Positions 1-5,901 are shown, numbered from the stretch's first letter. The stretch: DNA of 16,521 nucleotides from Baffinella frigidus (GCA_026770585.1 MU646868.1:177375-193895), one strand, 5' to 3'. A program made the numbers and translations. The notes: generated by a model from the sequence alone, not told the origin.

Positions 1-59
1 CTGAACCCTGAACCCTGAACCCTGAACCCTAAACCCTGAACCATGAACCCTGCACCCTA
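1..59 (+). repeat. Telomere-like heptamer array (CCCTGAA variant)
   Basis: About eight 7-base units, mostly CTGAACC with one CTAAACC and drifting units at the right end. The C-rich strand is on +, as it would be at the left end of a chromosome. The units are variant rather than pure, so this is a degenerate subtelomeric or interstitial array, not a canonical telomere tip. The array may continue to the left of the window. Confidence 0.8.
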
Positions 60-285
60 GACAGCCCTCCAACCAGCAACCTGGAACAGCTTATTTCGGG
101 TCTGGGAGCTTCGGATATTTGGTCCTTTGGAACCTACGGTAGGACTTCCCTAGGGACCTAGGGGTTTCCCAGGGGGTCAATAGACGGCTGGATATGTTTT
201 TGGTGTATCTCTGGTGAATATTACTACAAGTCGAAACCCCGATTTAAGCTGCCACGGGCTGTTGGTGGTTCTGACGTCGATGCAG
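60..285. other. No gene seen; short CCTAGG/CCTACGGTAGG motifs
   Basis: No credible ORF. Around 131-165 there are CCTACGGTAGGACTTCCCTAGG-type motifs, the same palindromic words that fill the cores of the foldback elements elsewhere in the window. Otherwise I recognise nothing. Confidence 0.5.
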
Positions 286-468
286 TCCACATACCCTAAC
301 ACAGGCTACCGTAACACATACTTACCCTCCACACATACTCCTTCGGCCGGCCCCCGATTTCCCCCTGCAAGGAAGTATGCCTGAAGGGTGGACACCATAA
401 CGCATACCTACCCTCCACACATACACAATCAGTCCGGCCCCGACGGGTATGTGTTAGGGTAGGTCCAC
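286..468. repeat. Small element with direct repeats and inverted ends
   Basis: Two roughly 45-base direct repeats (about 313-356 and 399-443) share ACCCTCCACACATAC and CCGGCCCCGA. The outer ends carry an 11-base inverted repeat: TACCCTAACAC at 292-302 and its complement at 451-461. A minus-strand 60-codon ORF spans it but is explained by the repeats. It could be a degenerate foldback element; no second copy was seen. Confidence 0.5.
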
Positions 469-516
469 TGTATCGCATTTGTTACATGCGCTCCTTGAGT
501 TGGGTTATACGCGATT

Positions 517-620
517 TATCCCCTAAGTGTCCATAGGGTGAATATTCACCCTATCTCGCCCTAGGCAGGTCCTAGGACCCTACTGTAGGGCGTATGCGCC
601 TACAGGCCACTAAAGGGATG
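517..620 (+). repeat. T-family foldback element, copy 1
   Basis: Ends TATCCCCTAAGTG and CACTAAAGGGAT match the T family (TATCCCTTAAGTGG inverted at the other end). The core holds CCTAGGCAGGTCCTAGGACC and a CCTACTGTAGGG palindrome. At 533-554 there is a perfect 22-base palindrome where other copies have a different but still self-complementary sequence. The family usually begins and ends with TA, compatible with TA target duplication. The 63-codon plus ORF from 594 starts inside it and is probably spurious. Confidence 0.8.
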
Positions 621-853
621 AAACACTACGGACCGCACTGTGGTGTGCTCACGCCGAGCTACGAGGGAGGACTAGATGTCTTATCCGGCCAACCACGGAC
701 TGATCTTGCAGTTGCCGGCAAGGTCAAAGTCAATTATTTGTGGGAATCTCCGTCAACTTTTGCCGATTTCAAGGGGAAACAATAGAAAGACGCAGGGCGT
801 AAAATGACATGTAGCTCTCCCGCGTAGAGGGGAATCGCGGCGCGATTATGCTG
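621..853. other. Region between T copies; shared flank with 1056-1188
   Basis: No credible gene. The segment just after T copy 1 (AAACACTACGGAC, then TGGTGTGCTC) recurs after T copy 2 at about 1066-1095. AGAGGGGAATCGCGGCGCG at about 826-844 recurs at about 1168-1186. The two T copies therefore sit in related duplicated flanks although they lie in opposite orientation. Confidence 0.55.
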
Positions 854-925
854 TTAGCTATTTTTCACTTTTTATGCGATCTTAGCTATTTATTTCCCCT
901 TTTATTCTATCTTAGCTATTTATTT
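854..925. repeat. AT-rich tandem repeat, period about 28-30 bp
   Basis: TTAGCTATTTATTT-like units start at 854, 882 and 912. This gives 2.5 degenerate units of about 28-30 bases in an otherwise GC-rich window. Confidence 0.7.
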
Positions 926-948
926 GTGGCATGTCAGGGTAGTTGTTG

Positions 949-1055
949 CGTATCTCTTAAGTGGCCAGTAGGCTCATACGCCCTACCGTAAGGCCCTAGG
1001 ACCTGCCTAGGGCTTCCACGGGCGATTATTCGCCCGTTGGTCACTTAAGGGATAC
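949..1055 (-). repeat. T-family foldback element, copy 2 (reverse)
   Basis: Starts GTATCTCTTAAGTGGCCAG and ends CACTTAAGGGATAC. Its core (CCTAGGACCTGCCTAGG) is the reverse complement of copy 1, so it lies in reverse orientation. The side hairpin at 1018-1037 (ACGGGCGA, TTAT loop, TCGCCCGT) has a sequence unlike the other copies but remains self-complementary. Confidence 0.8.
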
Positions 1056-1101
1056 GCTATCTATAAAACACTACGGACTGGATCGTGGTGTGCTCGCAAC
1101 A

Positions 1102-1160
1102 CACAAACTGGTCAAAGGACAAACTAGTCAAAATCACAAACTAGTCAAAGCACAATCTGC
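1102..1160. repeat. Short tandem repeat (ACAAACTAGTCAAAG)
   Basis: Three to four imperfect units of 15-18 bases of the form CACAAACTAGTCAAAG run through 1102-1160. The last unit is degenerate. No coding meaning is evident. Confidence 0.65.
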
Positions 1161-1328
1161 TCACGTCGAGGGGAATCGCGGCGCGTGGTTGTGGCTAGAG
1201 CGCTGAAATTCCGGGTTCAAAGTTTTCCCAGATTTTCCGGGTAATGGCTCAAAACCCTGGATGATTTTTCGGGTTTTGGTCAACAACCGGGCTTTGGGGG
1301 GGGGGCAGCAGAAAGGCACTTAGGGTGC
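1161..1328. other. No gene seen; GGGTTTT/CCGGG-rich sequence
   Basis: Contains short repeated CCGGGTT and TTTTCCGGG words and a G run near 1297. Nothing coding or structured beyond that was recognised. Confidence 0.4.
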
Positions 1329-1330
1329 TA

Positions 1331-1501
1331 GAGCGCTGTGCAGAGAAGTTGGCCACCGAAAAATGGGAAAATGGGGAAATTGGAGCCATTTTGTCCACTT
1401 TTGAGAAATTCATGGTACTAAATTTCTCAAAAGTCCATAAAATGGCTCCAATTTCTCGATTTTTTATTATTTCCCGTGGCCAACTTCTCTGCACAGCGCT
1501 G
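1331..1501. mobile_element. S-family foldback element (MITE), full copy
   Basis: Arms begin GAGCGCTGTGCAGAGAAG on the left and end with the near-complement CTTCTCTGCACAGCGCTG on the right. TA lies directly outside both ends (1329-1330 and 1502-1503). The arms run about 75 bases and include AAATTGGAGCCATTTT and CTTTTGAGAAATT, paired with a few mismatches around a short centre. TA flanks and a CAG/CTG-type end suggest a non-autonomous Tc1/mariner-like element. Two overlapping ORFs here are symmetrical by-products of the palindrome. Confidence 0.85.
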
Positions 1502-1698
1502 TATCTTGGACACAGAAGTGGTTGTGGGTATCTTGGACACAGAACCCATGCCTAAGCAACAACCACGTGGCAACCATGGGGGTTTATTAAGCAACAGCCG
1601 TGGGTTTTTAGAAAACTCGATACATCAAAACCCATGCATAAAACCCATGCACACAAGTGGTACAGATTTGGTATCACCCGAAATTAATAGGGTGACGG
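1501..1698. other. Short direct repeats; no gene
   Basis: GTATCTTGGACACAGAA occurs at 1501-1517 and again at 1528-1544. AACCCATGCA-like words recur near 1627-1652. A 75-codon plus ORF (1476-1703) runs out of the S element and is judged spurious. Confidence 0.5.
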
Positions 1699-1836
1699 CC
1701 TGAAAATGGGGTAGTTAGGCCTACGGCATTGCCTAGGACTTCCTACCGTAGGCCGAGACTTTTTGTTCCTAGGATCCCTCGGCCTACGGTAGGAGGTCCT
1801 AGGCAATGCCGTATGCCTAACTACCCCATTTTCAGG
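1699..1836. repeat. Long hairpin (59-bp arms, 57/59 paired)
   Basis: The left arm 1699-1757 starts CCTGAAAATGGGGTAGTTAG. The right arm 1778-1836 is its reverse complement with two mismatches, and the loop is 20 bases. The arms contain CCTAGG and CCTACCGTAGG, words shared with R and T cores, but the outer 20 bases are unlike either family. This is the only copy in the window, and its arms have barely diverged. Confidence 0.85.
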
Positions 1837-1918
1837 ACGTTAGCCTATGAGATTGTCGGTCGAATGTTCCTGCGAAGCCCACAGTGTGACTGAGCGGCGC
1901 GCGGAAATTCCGTATCGT

Positions 1919-2008
1919 TAGAGCGCTGTGCAGAGAAGTTGGCCACGGGAAATAATGAAACATCGTGAAATTGGAGCCATTTTGTCGATTTTTGAGAAAG
2001 TTGAAATC
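1919..2008 (+). mobile_element. S-family half copy (one arm)
   Basis: Begins TA then GAGCGCTGTGCAGAGAAG, continues through GTTGGCCACGGGAAATAATG and GAAATTGGAGCCATTTT, then stops matching after about 2008. It is closer to the reverse-complemented right arm of the full copy at 1331-1501 than to its left arm. The second arm is missing, so it is a truncated element. Confidence 0.8.
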
Positions 2009-2095
2009 GGGGCGCGTTGCAGGCGGCAAAAGCAAAGCCCAAGATGAAGAAGAATCCGATGAAGAACAGGTCCGAGTCCTAGCTCTTCCCCAGTT

Positions 2096-2219
2096 GATTT
2101 GGGCTCACCATCGATTCGCCCCCCCCGAAAATTTACGGGCAATTTTCATAGGGGGGTGTCAAAATTTACCTGTAAAATTGGGGGGAGGGGCGAATTTATG
2201 GGGATTTGGGCTCACCATC
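2096..2219. repeat. Inverted-repeat insert flanked by 17-bp direct repeats
   Basis: GATTTGGGCTCACCATC occurs exactly at 2096-2112 and 2203-2219. Between them the ends are loosely inverted (GATTCGCCCC... and ...GGGGCGAAT), with AAAATTTAC-type words inside. The direct repeats could be a long target-site duplication or a relic of local duplication. Overlapping plus ORFs of 111 and 72 codons (1965-2317) have no recognisable domain and cross this repeat. Confidence 0.6.
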
Positions 2220-2565
2220 ACCCCACGTGGGACAGTGCTAGGAGTCCCCTGCAAGGACATGTTGAACGTTCTGAATTATTGGAGAGGATTCGCTGTTTGA
2301 CACTGGAGCCATTATAGCTCGTGTCCTTTGAGGCGGGCCCGTTTCTTAAGGCTCATAGACTTTTGTATCACGCAACGCAAGGCTCAAGGGCCTGTTTTAG
2401 GACCTGTATCGAGAGTAATAAAGAAGAAGAAGAAGAATTCGCTGTTTTAACTCAGGAACAGCACGAAGAATATGGAGAAGAACAGGGCGTGCTCTCGTCC
2501 CCTCATCCACAACCTCACAACCCCACAATCCCATCAGATTCCCCTGCATGGAACAGGTCCGATTC
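2220..2565. other. No clear gene; GAAGAAGAA-rich relics
   Basis: A 91-codon ORF (2321-2596) includes an acidic run from GAAGAAGAAGAAGAA near 2421. It ends in a repeated unit and has no recognisable fold. Similar AGAAGAATCCGATG words occur at about 2048 and 2668, so this is probably decayed repeat DNA. A gene relic cannot be excluded. Confidence 0.4.
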
Positions 2566-2641
2566 CCACTCGAGAATGCTAGAGGAGTCTATTTAAAACC
2601 GGTATGTTTTTACAAGTGGGCATGTGTGTAGTAATTTTCGT
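2566..2641 (+). repeat. X repeat, copy 1 (CACTCGAGAATGCT...)
   Basis: Reads CCACTCGAGAATGCTAGAGG, then CTATTTAAAACCG, then TGTGTAGTAATTTTCGT. The reverse complement of 3498-3572 matches nearly throughout. Shorter relatives start at 2931 and 3390. The final part is one inner arm of the L family, so X and L are related or have recombined. Confidence 0.7.
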
Positions 2642-2720
2642 GAGTTTGTTCACGTGAAGCCAAGAATGAAGAAGAATCCGATGGGAAAAAAATCGCGCCC
2701 TCATTCCCTCCGTGTCACCT

Positions 2721-2897
2721 CACCAGAGCGCTCCCGAAACAGATTCATACGTCAATTATTGGATTATTACCCAGGAAACACGCCAAAAGTCAGCAAATGA
2801 TCACGTTTCCTCCCGGTTTTTCCGGGGGAAACGTGATCATTTCCCCACCAATTTTCAAAACGCCCTTTTATTCTGTTCGCATGCACAGCCTCGTGTG
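2721..2897 (+). mobile_element. P-family foldback element, copy 1
   Basis: Homologous to 15851-16029: CAGATTCATA, ATTATTGGATTATT, CCCAGGAAACACGCCA, then a palindromic centre and CTGTTCGCATG...CCTCGTGTGG at the right. The left terminal arm is degenerate. The centre at 2798-2839 starts and ends with complementary TGATCACGTTTCC arms. The inner stem (TCCCGG/CCGGGG) differs from copy 2 yet still pairs. Confidence 0.8.
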
Positions 2898-2930
2898 GTA
2901 CCCCAAAGCATTTGAGAACAGGTCAGAGCT

Positions 2931-2984
2931 CCACTCGAGAATGGTGGAGCACCCAGTTTGCATGTGGGAGTGTAGGGTGTGTAC
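2931..2984 (+). repeat. X repeat, diverged short copy
   Basis: CCACTCGAGAATGGTGGAG followed by GTTTGCATGTGGG and GTGTGTACC parallels 2566-2632 and 3390-3442. It is diverged after the first 20 bases. Confidence 0.6.
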
Positions 2985-3012
2985 CATGTTGGCGAGTAGC
3001 CCCTGTACACTC

Positions 3013-3232
3013 CGAACCCGAAACCCTAAACCCTACACCCTAAATCCTGAACCCTAAGCCCTAAACCCTAAACCCTAAACCCTAAACCCTGAACCCTGAA
3101 CCCCAAACCCTGAACCCCAAACCCCAAACCCCAAACCCCAAACCCTAAACCCTAAACCCTGAACCCCAAACCCCAAACCCCAAACCCCAAACCCCAAGCC
3201 CCAACCCCTAACCCCTAACCCCTAACCCCTAA
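3013..3232 (+). repeat. Interstitial telomere-like array
   Basis: About 30 heptamers of CCCTAAA, CCCTGAA and CCCCAAA type. Variants are clustered (a block of CCCTAAA, a block of CCCCAAA), and the array ends in four CCCCTAA units. The clustering shows local amplification of variants. The C-rich strand is +, the same as the arrays at 1-59 and 5324-5446. Confidence 0.9.
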
Positions 3233-3346
3233 GCACGAAACAGTGGGCTGACTCATGAGGAGTTGATCGCGCAGCAGGAGGCTCTTTTCGCTCAGGTCAT
3301 TTCCCCTCCTTTGGGCGTGTCGTTGGCATATGTTGGGAGAAATTAA
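3233..3346 (+). pseudogene. Coding-like fragment after the telomeric array
   Basis: Directly after the last telomeric unit, a 37-codon open frame ends with TAA at 3344-3346. It reads like genuine protein, with HEELIAQQEALFAQV giving a probable amphipathic helix followed by ISPPLGVSLAYVG. It has no start codon, and the telomeric stop codon TAA (3230-3232) lies immediately upstream. It therefore looks like a 3' exon or a truncated gene end joined to telomeric sequence. The last codons (AYVG) overlap the start of a Y-type repeat, whose reading elsewhere is VSAYVGSSKNL. I do not recognise the family. It may alternatively be part of a larger repeated element. Confidence 0.35.
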
Positions 3347-3497
3347 AACCGAAAGGACCTAAAGGATCACCTCCCACGCAGCGGGCTACCACTCGAGAAT
3401 GCTGGAGGGCCCTATTTACATGTGGGGTTGTAAATATGTGTACCAGGATAGGGTGTTCCAACCGCGCGCCTAGCCTCATGGCTAGTTACGCGACCAA
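3347..3497 (+). repeat. Y-like and X-like repeat segments
   Basis: CATATGTTGGGAGAAATTAA through GGACCTAAAGGATCACC (about 3328-3371) resembles the Y repeat (12534-12594) and a short piece at 11731-11752. CCACTCGAGAATGCTGGAGG (from 3390) is an X copy. No gene. Confidence 0.55.
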
Positions 3498-3572
3498 GCA
3501 ACGAAAGTTACTACACAAAAACCACTTTTAAAAGCACATCGGTTTTAAATAGGCCCCTCTCGCATTCTCGTG
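3498..3572 (-). repeat. X repeat, inverted copy
   Basis: AGCAACGAAAGTTACTACAC, then CTTTTAAAAG, GGTTTTAAATAGG and CGCATTCTCG. This is the reverse complement of 2570-2641 with modest divergence, so the two copies form an inverted pair about 850 bp apart, spanning the telomeric array. Confidence 0.7.
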
Positions 3573-3604
3573 TGGTACGAAGAGATTTTCGGGCAGATTC
3601 TGCC

Positions 3605-3727
3605 CAACTTTCCGTTACCTTGTCCGTATGAACCCCCCTATGTCCCTACGGTTATAGCTACCGTACCAACTTTCCGTTACCTTATCCGTATGAACCCCCC
3701 TATGTCCCTACGGTTCTAACTACCGTA
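3605..3727 (+). repeat. 62-bp tandem repeat, two copies
   Basis: CAACTTTCCGTTACCTT...CCCTACGGTT...CTACCGTA occurs at 3605-3666 and 3667-3727, nearly identical. A diverged relative (TTTCCGGTACCTTATCAGTA, GAACCCCCCTA) lies at about 5091-5114 and 5580-5612. Confidence 0.8.
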
Positions 3728-3798
3728 GTGACTGTGGATGGTTCATTCCGGGGTGTTCAAAATCCCTTCGGAGCTCCGCTGTGTGGTCGACGCTTTAA

Positions 3799-3923
3799 TC
3801 CGGGAACAAGTATTTTTCTTTTAAAAGCTGGCAATGAAAATTACTACACAACGGGTCACGTCCGAAGAAATTGTGTAGTAAATTTCGTGCAGATTTTTTA
3901 AAAGAAAAATACTTGTTCCCGGA
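3799..3923. mobile_element. L-family foldback element, copy 1
   Basis: Outer arms TCCGGGAACAAGTATTTTTC (left) and its exact complement ending at 3923 enclose inner arms GGCAATGAAAATTACTACAC and GTGTAGTAAATTTCGTGC. The loop is about 18 bases (near 3852-3869). Nearly the whole 125 bases pairs. The inner arms match the L copies at 5928-6173 and 11338-11473, while the outer arms mostly do not. Confidence 0.85.
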
Positions 3924-3942
3924 TGAGCTTGCCTCCAGGGGT

Positions 3943-4065
3943 TACAGGGGTGCCTCGCTCGTCAGAAGCGTCTCCCCCTAGGACCCTAAAGTGGCCCCAT
4001 GCATCGGGCCCTATGGTGGTCCTAGGGAGGGGGGGGCGCTTTCTTATGAGCGAGGTACCCCTGTA
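3943..4065 (-). mobile_element. R-family foldback element (reverse core)
   Basis: TACAGGGGTGCCTCGCTCGTCAGAAG at the left pairs with CTTTCTTATGAGCGAGGTACCCCTGTA at the right. The left arm has several substitutions. The core (GGGCCCTATGGTGGTCCTAGG) shows the reverse of the commoner orientation. Terminal TA on both sides. Confidence 0.85.
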
Positions 4066-4084
4066 ACGGCCCGAGGCGGGCCCA

Positions 4085-4316
4085 TGCTGGCCTAGGTCCT
4101 AGGCAGGTCCTAGGGCCCTACGGTAGGCATCGTCACCCATGCATGGTCCCCCATGTACTTGCGGAGAAGGACAAGCACCGTCTGCGGAGGTCCTATGCTC
4201 CTAGGCATAGCCCTACCGTAGGACCCTAGGACGGAGCGCGCCCTTATTCCTACCGTAGGACCCTAGGACGGAGCGCGCCCTTAATCGCGAGTAGCCCCCT
4301 GTAATCTCATCCGGAA
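4085..4316. repeat. CCTAGG-rich stretch with 37-bp tandem repeat
   Basis: Dense CCTAGGTCCTAGGCAGGTCC and CCTACGGTAGG words. CCTACCGTAGGACCCTAGGA then CGGAGCGCGCCCTTA is repeated at 4212-4248 and 4249-4285. The segment at about 4156-4205 (GAGAAGGACAAGCACCGTC...CTATGCTCCTAG) recurs at 6428-6485 between two R elements. No gene. Confidence 0.7.
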
Positions 4317-4455
4317 GAGTATTCATAATGAATACGATTTCGGGGATCTCCGATCCGATTCCGGTGTATCTTAAGGCTCTAAATGAAGTCTAGATAGACG
4401 ACTGTCTTATTTCTACCCTCAAGATACACCAAAATCGTAATCATTATGAATACTC
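4317..4455. repeat. Foldback element with unequal arms
   Basis: The left arm GAGTATTCATAATGAATACG and right arm ending CATTATGAATACTC pair, as do GGTGTATCTT and AAGATACACC further in. The left arm has about 21 extra bases (a GGGGATCTCCGATCCGATTC-type duplication) lacking on the right. No other copy is in the window. Confidence 0.75.
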
Positions 4456-4483
4456 GGCGGGATTGAATCGCTGGGTTTCCACA

Positions 4484-4704
4484 TAGAGCGTTTGCGGTAA
4501 TTGTTGTCCGTTTTGGACCTCCGATTTTCCAATTTTCCAATTTTGAAAGGGATTTGTAGGACGTGACAAGGATTTTAAATTGTACCAAGAGGCGCAATTC
4601 TGGTACAATTTAAAATCCTTGTCACGTCCTACAAGTCCCTTTCAAAATTGGAAAATTGGAAAATCGGAGGTCCAAAACGGACAACAATTACCGCAAACGC
4701 TCTA
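4484..4704. mobile_element. Near-perfect foldback, 102-bp arms
   Basis: TA then the arm at 4486-4587 (starts GAGCGTTTGCGGTAATTG) pairs with 4601-4702 at 101 of 102 positions. The loop is 13 bases (4588-4600), and TA follows at 4703-4704. The single mismatch is in GGGATTTGTAGG versus GGGACTTGTAGG. Such identity means recent origin or active arm homogenisation. Symmetric ORFs on both strands (4379-4597, 4629-4841, 4648-4890) are by-products. A transcript would make a long dsRNA hairpin suited to small-RNA processing (inference). Confidence 0.9.
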
Positions 4705-4825
4705 CCGCGAGAGACGTTTATTACTGCTAACTCGGCCGCTTTCCTTGATTTGAAGCAACTCCTGTACCTGTGGCCAGGTCTCATTCGACTTGAGTCTTGG
4801 GAGGGTCTAGCGTGTGCCCATCCCT
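4705..4825. other. Unassigned unique sequence between elements
   Basis: About 120 bases with an open plus frame reading ETFITANSAAFLDLKQLLYL and onward. The frame is framed by two mobile elements and has no start of its own. It could be a small exon relic; nothing else supports it. Confidence 0.25.
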
Positions 4826-4943
4826 TACAGGGGTACCTCACTCATAAGAAACTGCGCGCCCCTAGGACCCTACGGCAGGCCTATGTCTAGGGCCCTATGG
4901 TTCTATGGGGGGGGGGGTTTCTTATGAGCGAGGTATTTCTCTA
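4826..4943 (-). mobile_element. R-family foldback element (reverse core, decayed right end)
   Basis: TACAGGGGTACCTCACTCATAAG at the left; TTTCTTATGAGCGAGGTATTTCTCTA at the right, with the last bases changed from CCCCTGTA. Core GGACCCTACGGCAGGCCTATG is in reverse orientation. Confidence 0.8.
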
Positions 4944-5007
4944 AGTGGTCAGGGGGTCATATTTGATCTTCCATAGGTCCTAGGCGTATACGTATGCCCT
5001 ACGCGGG

Positions 5008-5067
5008 CTACGAAGGGATTTTCGGCGCTACGAAGGGATTTTCAGCGGGTTACGAAGGGATTTTCGG
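5008..5067 (+). repeat. 20-22 bp triplet repeat (CTACGAAGGGATTTTCGG)
   Basis: CTACGAAGGGATTTTCGG starts at 5008 and 5028, and again as TTACGAAGGGATTTTCGG at 5050. A single unit recurs at 5548, and a degenerate ACTACGAAGGGG occurs near 16412. Confidence 0.8.
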
Positions 5068-5225
5068 CCCAAATCGGGCCACCTTTCCGGTACCTTATCA
5101 GTAGGAACCCCCCTACGTGCTTATCCCTTAAGTGGCCATGCCGACAAATTTGAGGGCCAAGAGGTCCCAGGCAGGTCCTAGGGCCCTACCGTAGGGCGTA
5201 TGAGCCTACTGGTCACTTAAGGGAT
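5044..5225 (+). repeat. About 180-bp duplicated segment, copy 1 (includes T copy 3)
   Basis: From GCGGGTTACGAAGG through GGCCCAAATCGGGCCACCTT, GGTACCTTATCAGTAGGAAC and a complete T element (5122-5225). The same order and sequence is found at 5541-5724, so a T element and its flank were copied as a unit. Confidence 0.85.
5122..5225 (+). repeat. T-family foldback element, copy 3
   Basis: TATCCCTTAAGTGGCCATG to CACTTAAGGGATA, core CAGGTCCTAGGGCCCTACC. The side hairpin at 5141-5156 (CCGACAAATTTGAGGG) has an A/A mismatch. Confidence 0.85.
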
Positions 5226-5323
5226 ACGTATGCCCTACGGTAGGAGAGTATTGGCTGCTGGCTACTTGAGGGATACCGCGTGCCTATTCATGTAGCCCCC
5301 CCCCCTCCCCCCGAGGCTGTTTT

Positions 5324-5446
5324 TGAACCCTAAACCGTACGGCAGGCTTCAACTCTAAACCCGTAACCCGAAACCCTAAGCCTCAAACCCCAAACCCCAA
5401 ACCCTACACCCCAAACTCTACACCCAGGCCTAAACCCTAAACCCAG
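5324..5446 (+). repeat. Interstitial telomere-like array, degenerate
   Basis: About fifteen CCCTAAA, CCCCAAA, CCCTACA and CCCTAAG-type heptamers, interrupted near 5336-5350 and by two CCAGGCC insertions near the right end. C-rich strand is +. It abuts the coding-like fragment starting at about 5446. Confidence 0.8.
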
Positions 5447-5513
5447 GCCGCTGCTCCGCCTTCTCCTCTGCTCCCCCCGCTAAGAAAGTCTCCAAGCCTT
5501 CTGCGCCTCCCGC
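5446..5513 (+). pseudogene. Frameshifted histone-H1-like tail fragment
   Basis: CAGGCCGCTGCTCCGCCTTC matches CAGGCCGCTGCGCCGCCCTC at 5761, and the following CCCGCTAAGAAAGTCTCCAAG parallels the KK-A-P repeats there. Reading AAAPPSP and then KKVSKPSAPPA needs a change of frame, so this copy is broken. It directly follows telomeric repeats. It is a decayed paralogue of 5761-5901, or both derive from one captured gene end. Confidence 0.45.
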
Positions 5514-5540
5514 GTGTTTTTTAATTTTGTACCAGCCACA

Positions 5541-5724
5541 CAGCGGGCTACGAAGGGATTTTCGGCCCAAATCGGGCCACCTTTCTGGTACCTTATCAGT
5601 AGGAACCCCCCTACGTGCTTATCCCTTAAGTGGCCATGCCGCCAAAGTTGACGGCCAAGAGGTCCTAGGCAGGTCCTAGGGTCCTACGGTACGGCGTATG
5701 AGCCTACTGGCCACTCAAGGGATA
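5541..5724 (+). repeat. About 180-bp duplicated segment, copy 2 (includes T copy 4)
   Basis: Nearly identical to 5044-5225, including GGCCCAAATCGGGCCACCTT and the T element. It lies just upstream of the Lys/Ala/Pro-rich coding piece. Confidence 0.85.
5620..5724 (+). repeat. T-family foldback element, copy 4
   Basis: TATCCCTTAAGTGGCCATG to CCACTCAAGGGATA. The side hairpin at 5639-5654 is CCGCCAAAGTTGACGG, and the core has CAGGTCCTAGGGTCCTACGG. Confidence 0.85.
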
Positions 5725-5760
5725 GCCCAGATATCCCTGTACTCATGTACCTCCTCACAG

Positions 5761-5901
5761 CAGGCCGCTGCGCCGCCCTCGCCTCCGCCCGCCCAGCCAG
5801 CTCCGCCCGCCAACAAAGCGCCCGCCAAGAAAGCCCCCGCCAAGAAAGCCCCCGCCAAGGAAGCTTCAAAGCCTCCCGCTAAGAAAGCCCGCAGGGCGTG
5901 A
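5761..5901 (+). CDS. Lys/Ala/Pro-rich tail, histone-H1-like (partial exon)
   Basis: A 46-codon open segment ends with TGA at 5899-5901. It reads QAAAPPSPPPAQPAPP, then NKAPAKKAPAKKAPAKEASK, then PPAKKARRA. Alternating Ala/Pro with Lys-Lys pairs is typical of linker-histone H1 C-terminal tails and other DNA-binding basic tails, which are disordered and bind DNA. The frame is open back to an ATG at 5698, but those bases are T-element sequence, so I do not accept that start. No globular H1 domain is visible. It is probably the last exon or a captured end of a chromatin-type gene. The paralogous fragment at 5446 supports duplication. Low-complexity GC-rich DNA could mimic this, so the family call is tentative. 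Confidence 0.4.
   Translation, partial: QAAAPPSPPPAQPAPPANKAPAKKAPAKKAPAKEASKPPAKKARRA

Noticed and set aside
1965-2596. Plus-strand ORFs of 111, 72 and 91 codons
   Set aside because: They cross repeat boundaries and have no recognisable domain; the acidic runs come from a GAA repeat.
4379-4890. Three ORFs on both strands around the 102-bp-arm foldback
   Set aside because: They mirror each other across the palindrome and share the same peptide, as expected of an inverted repeat.
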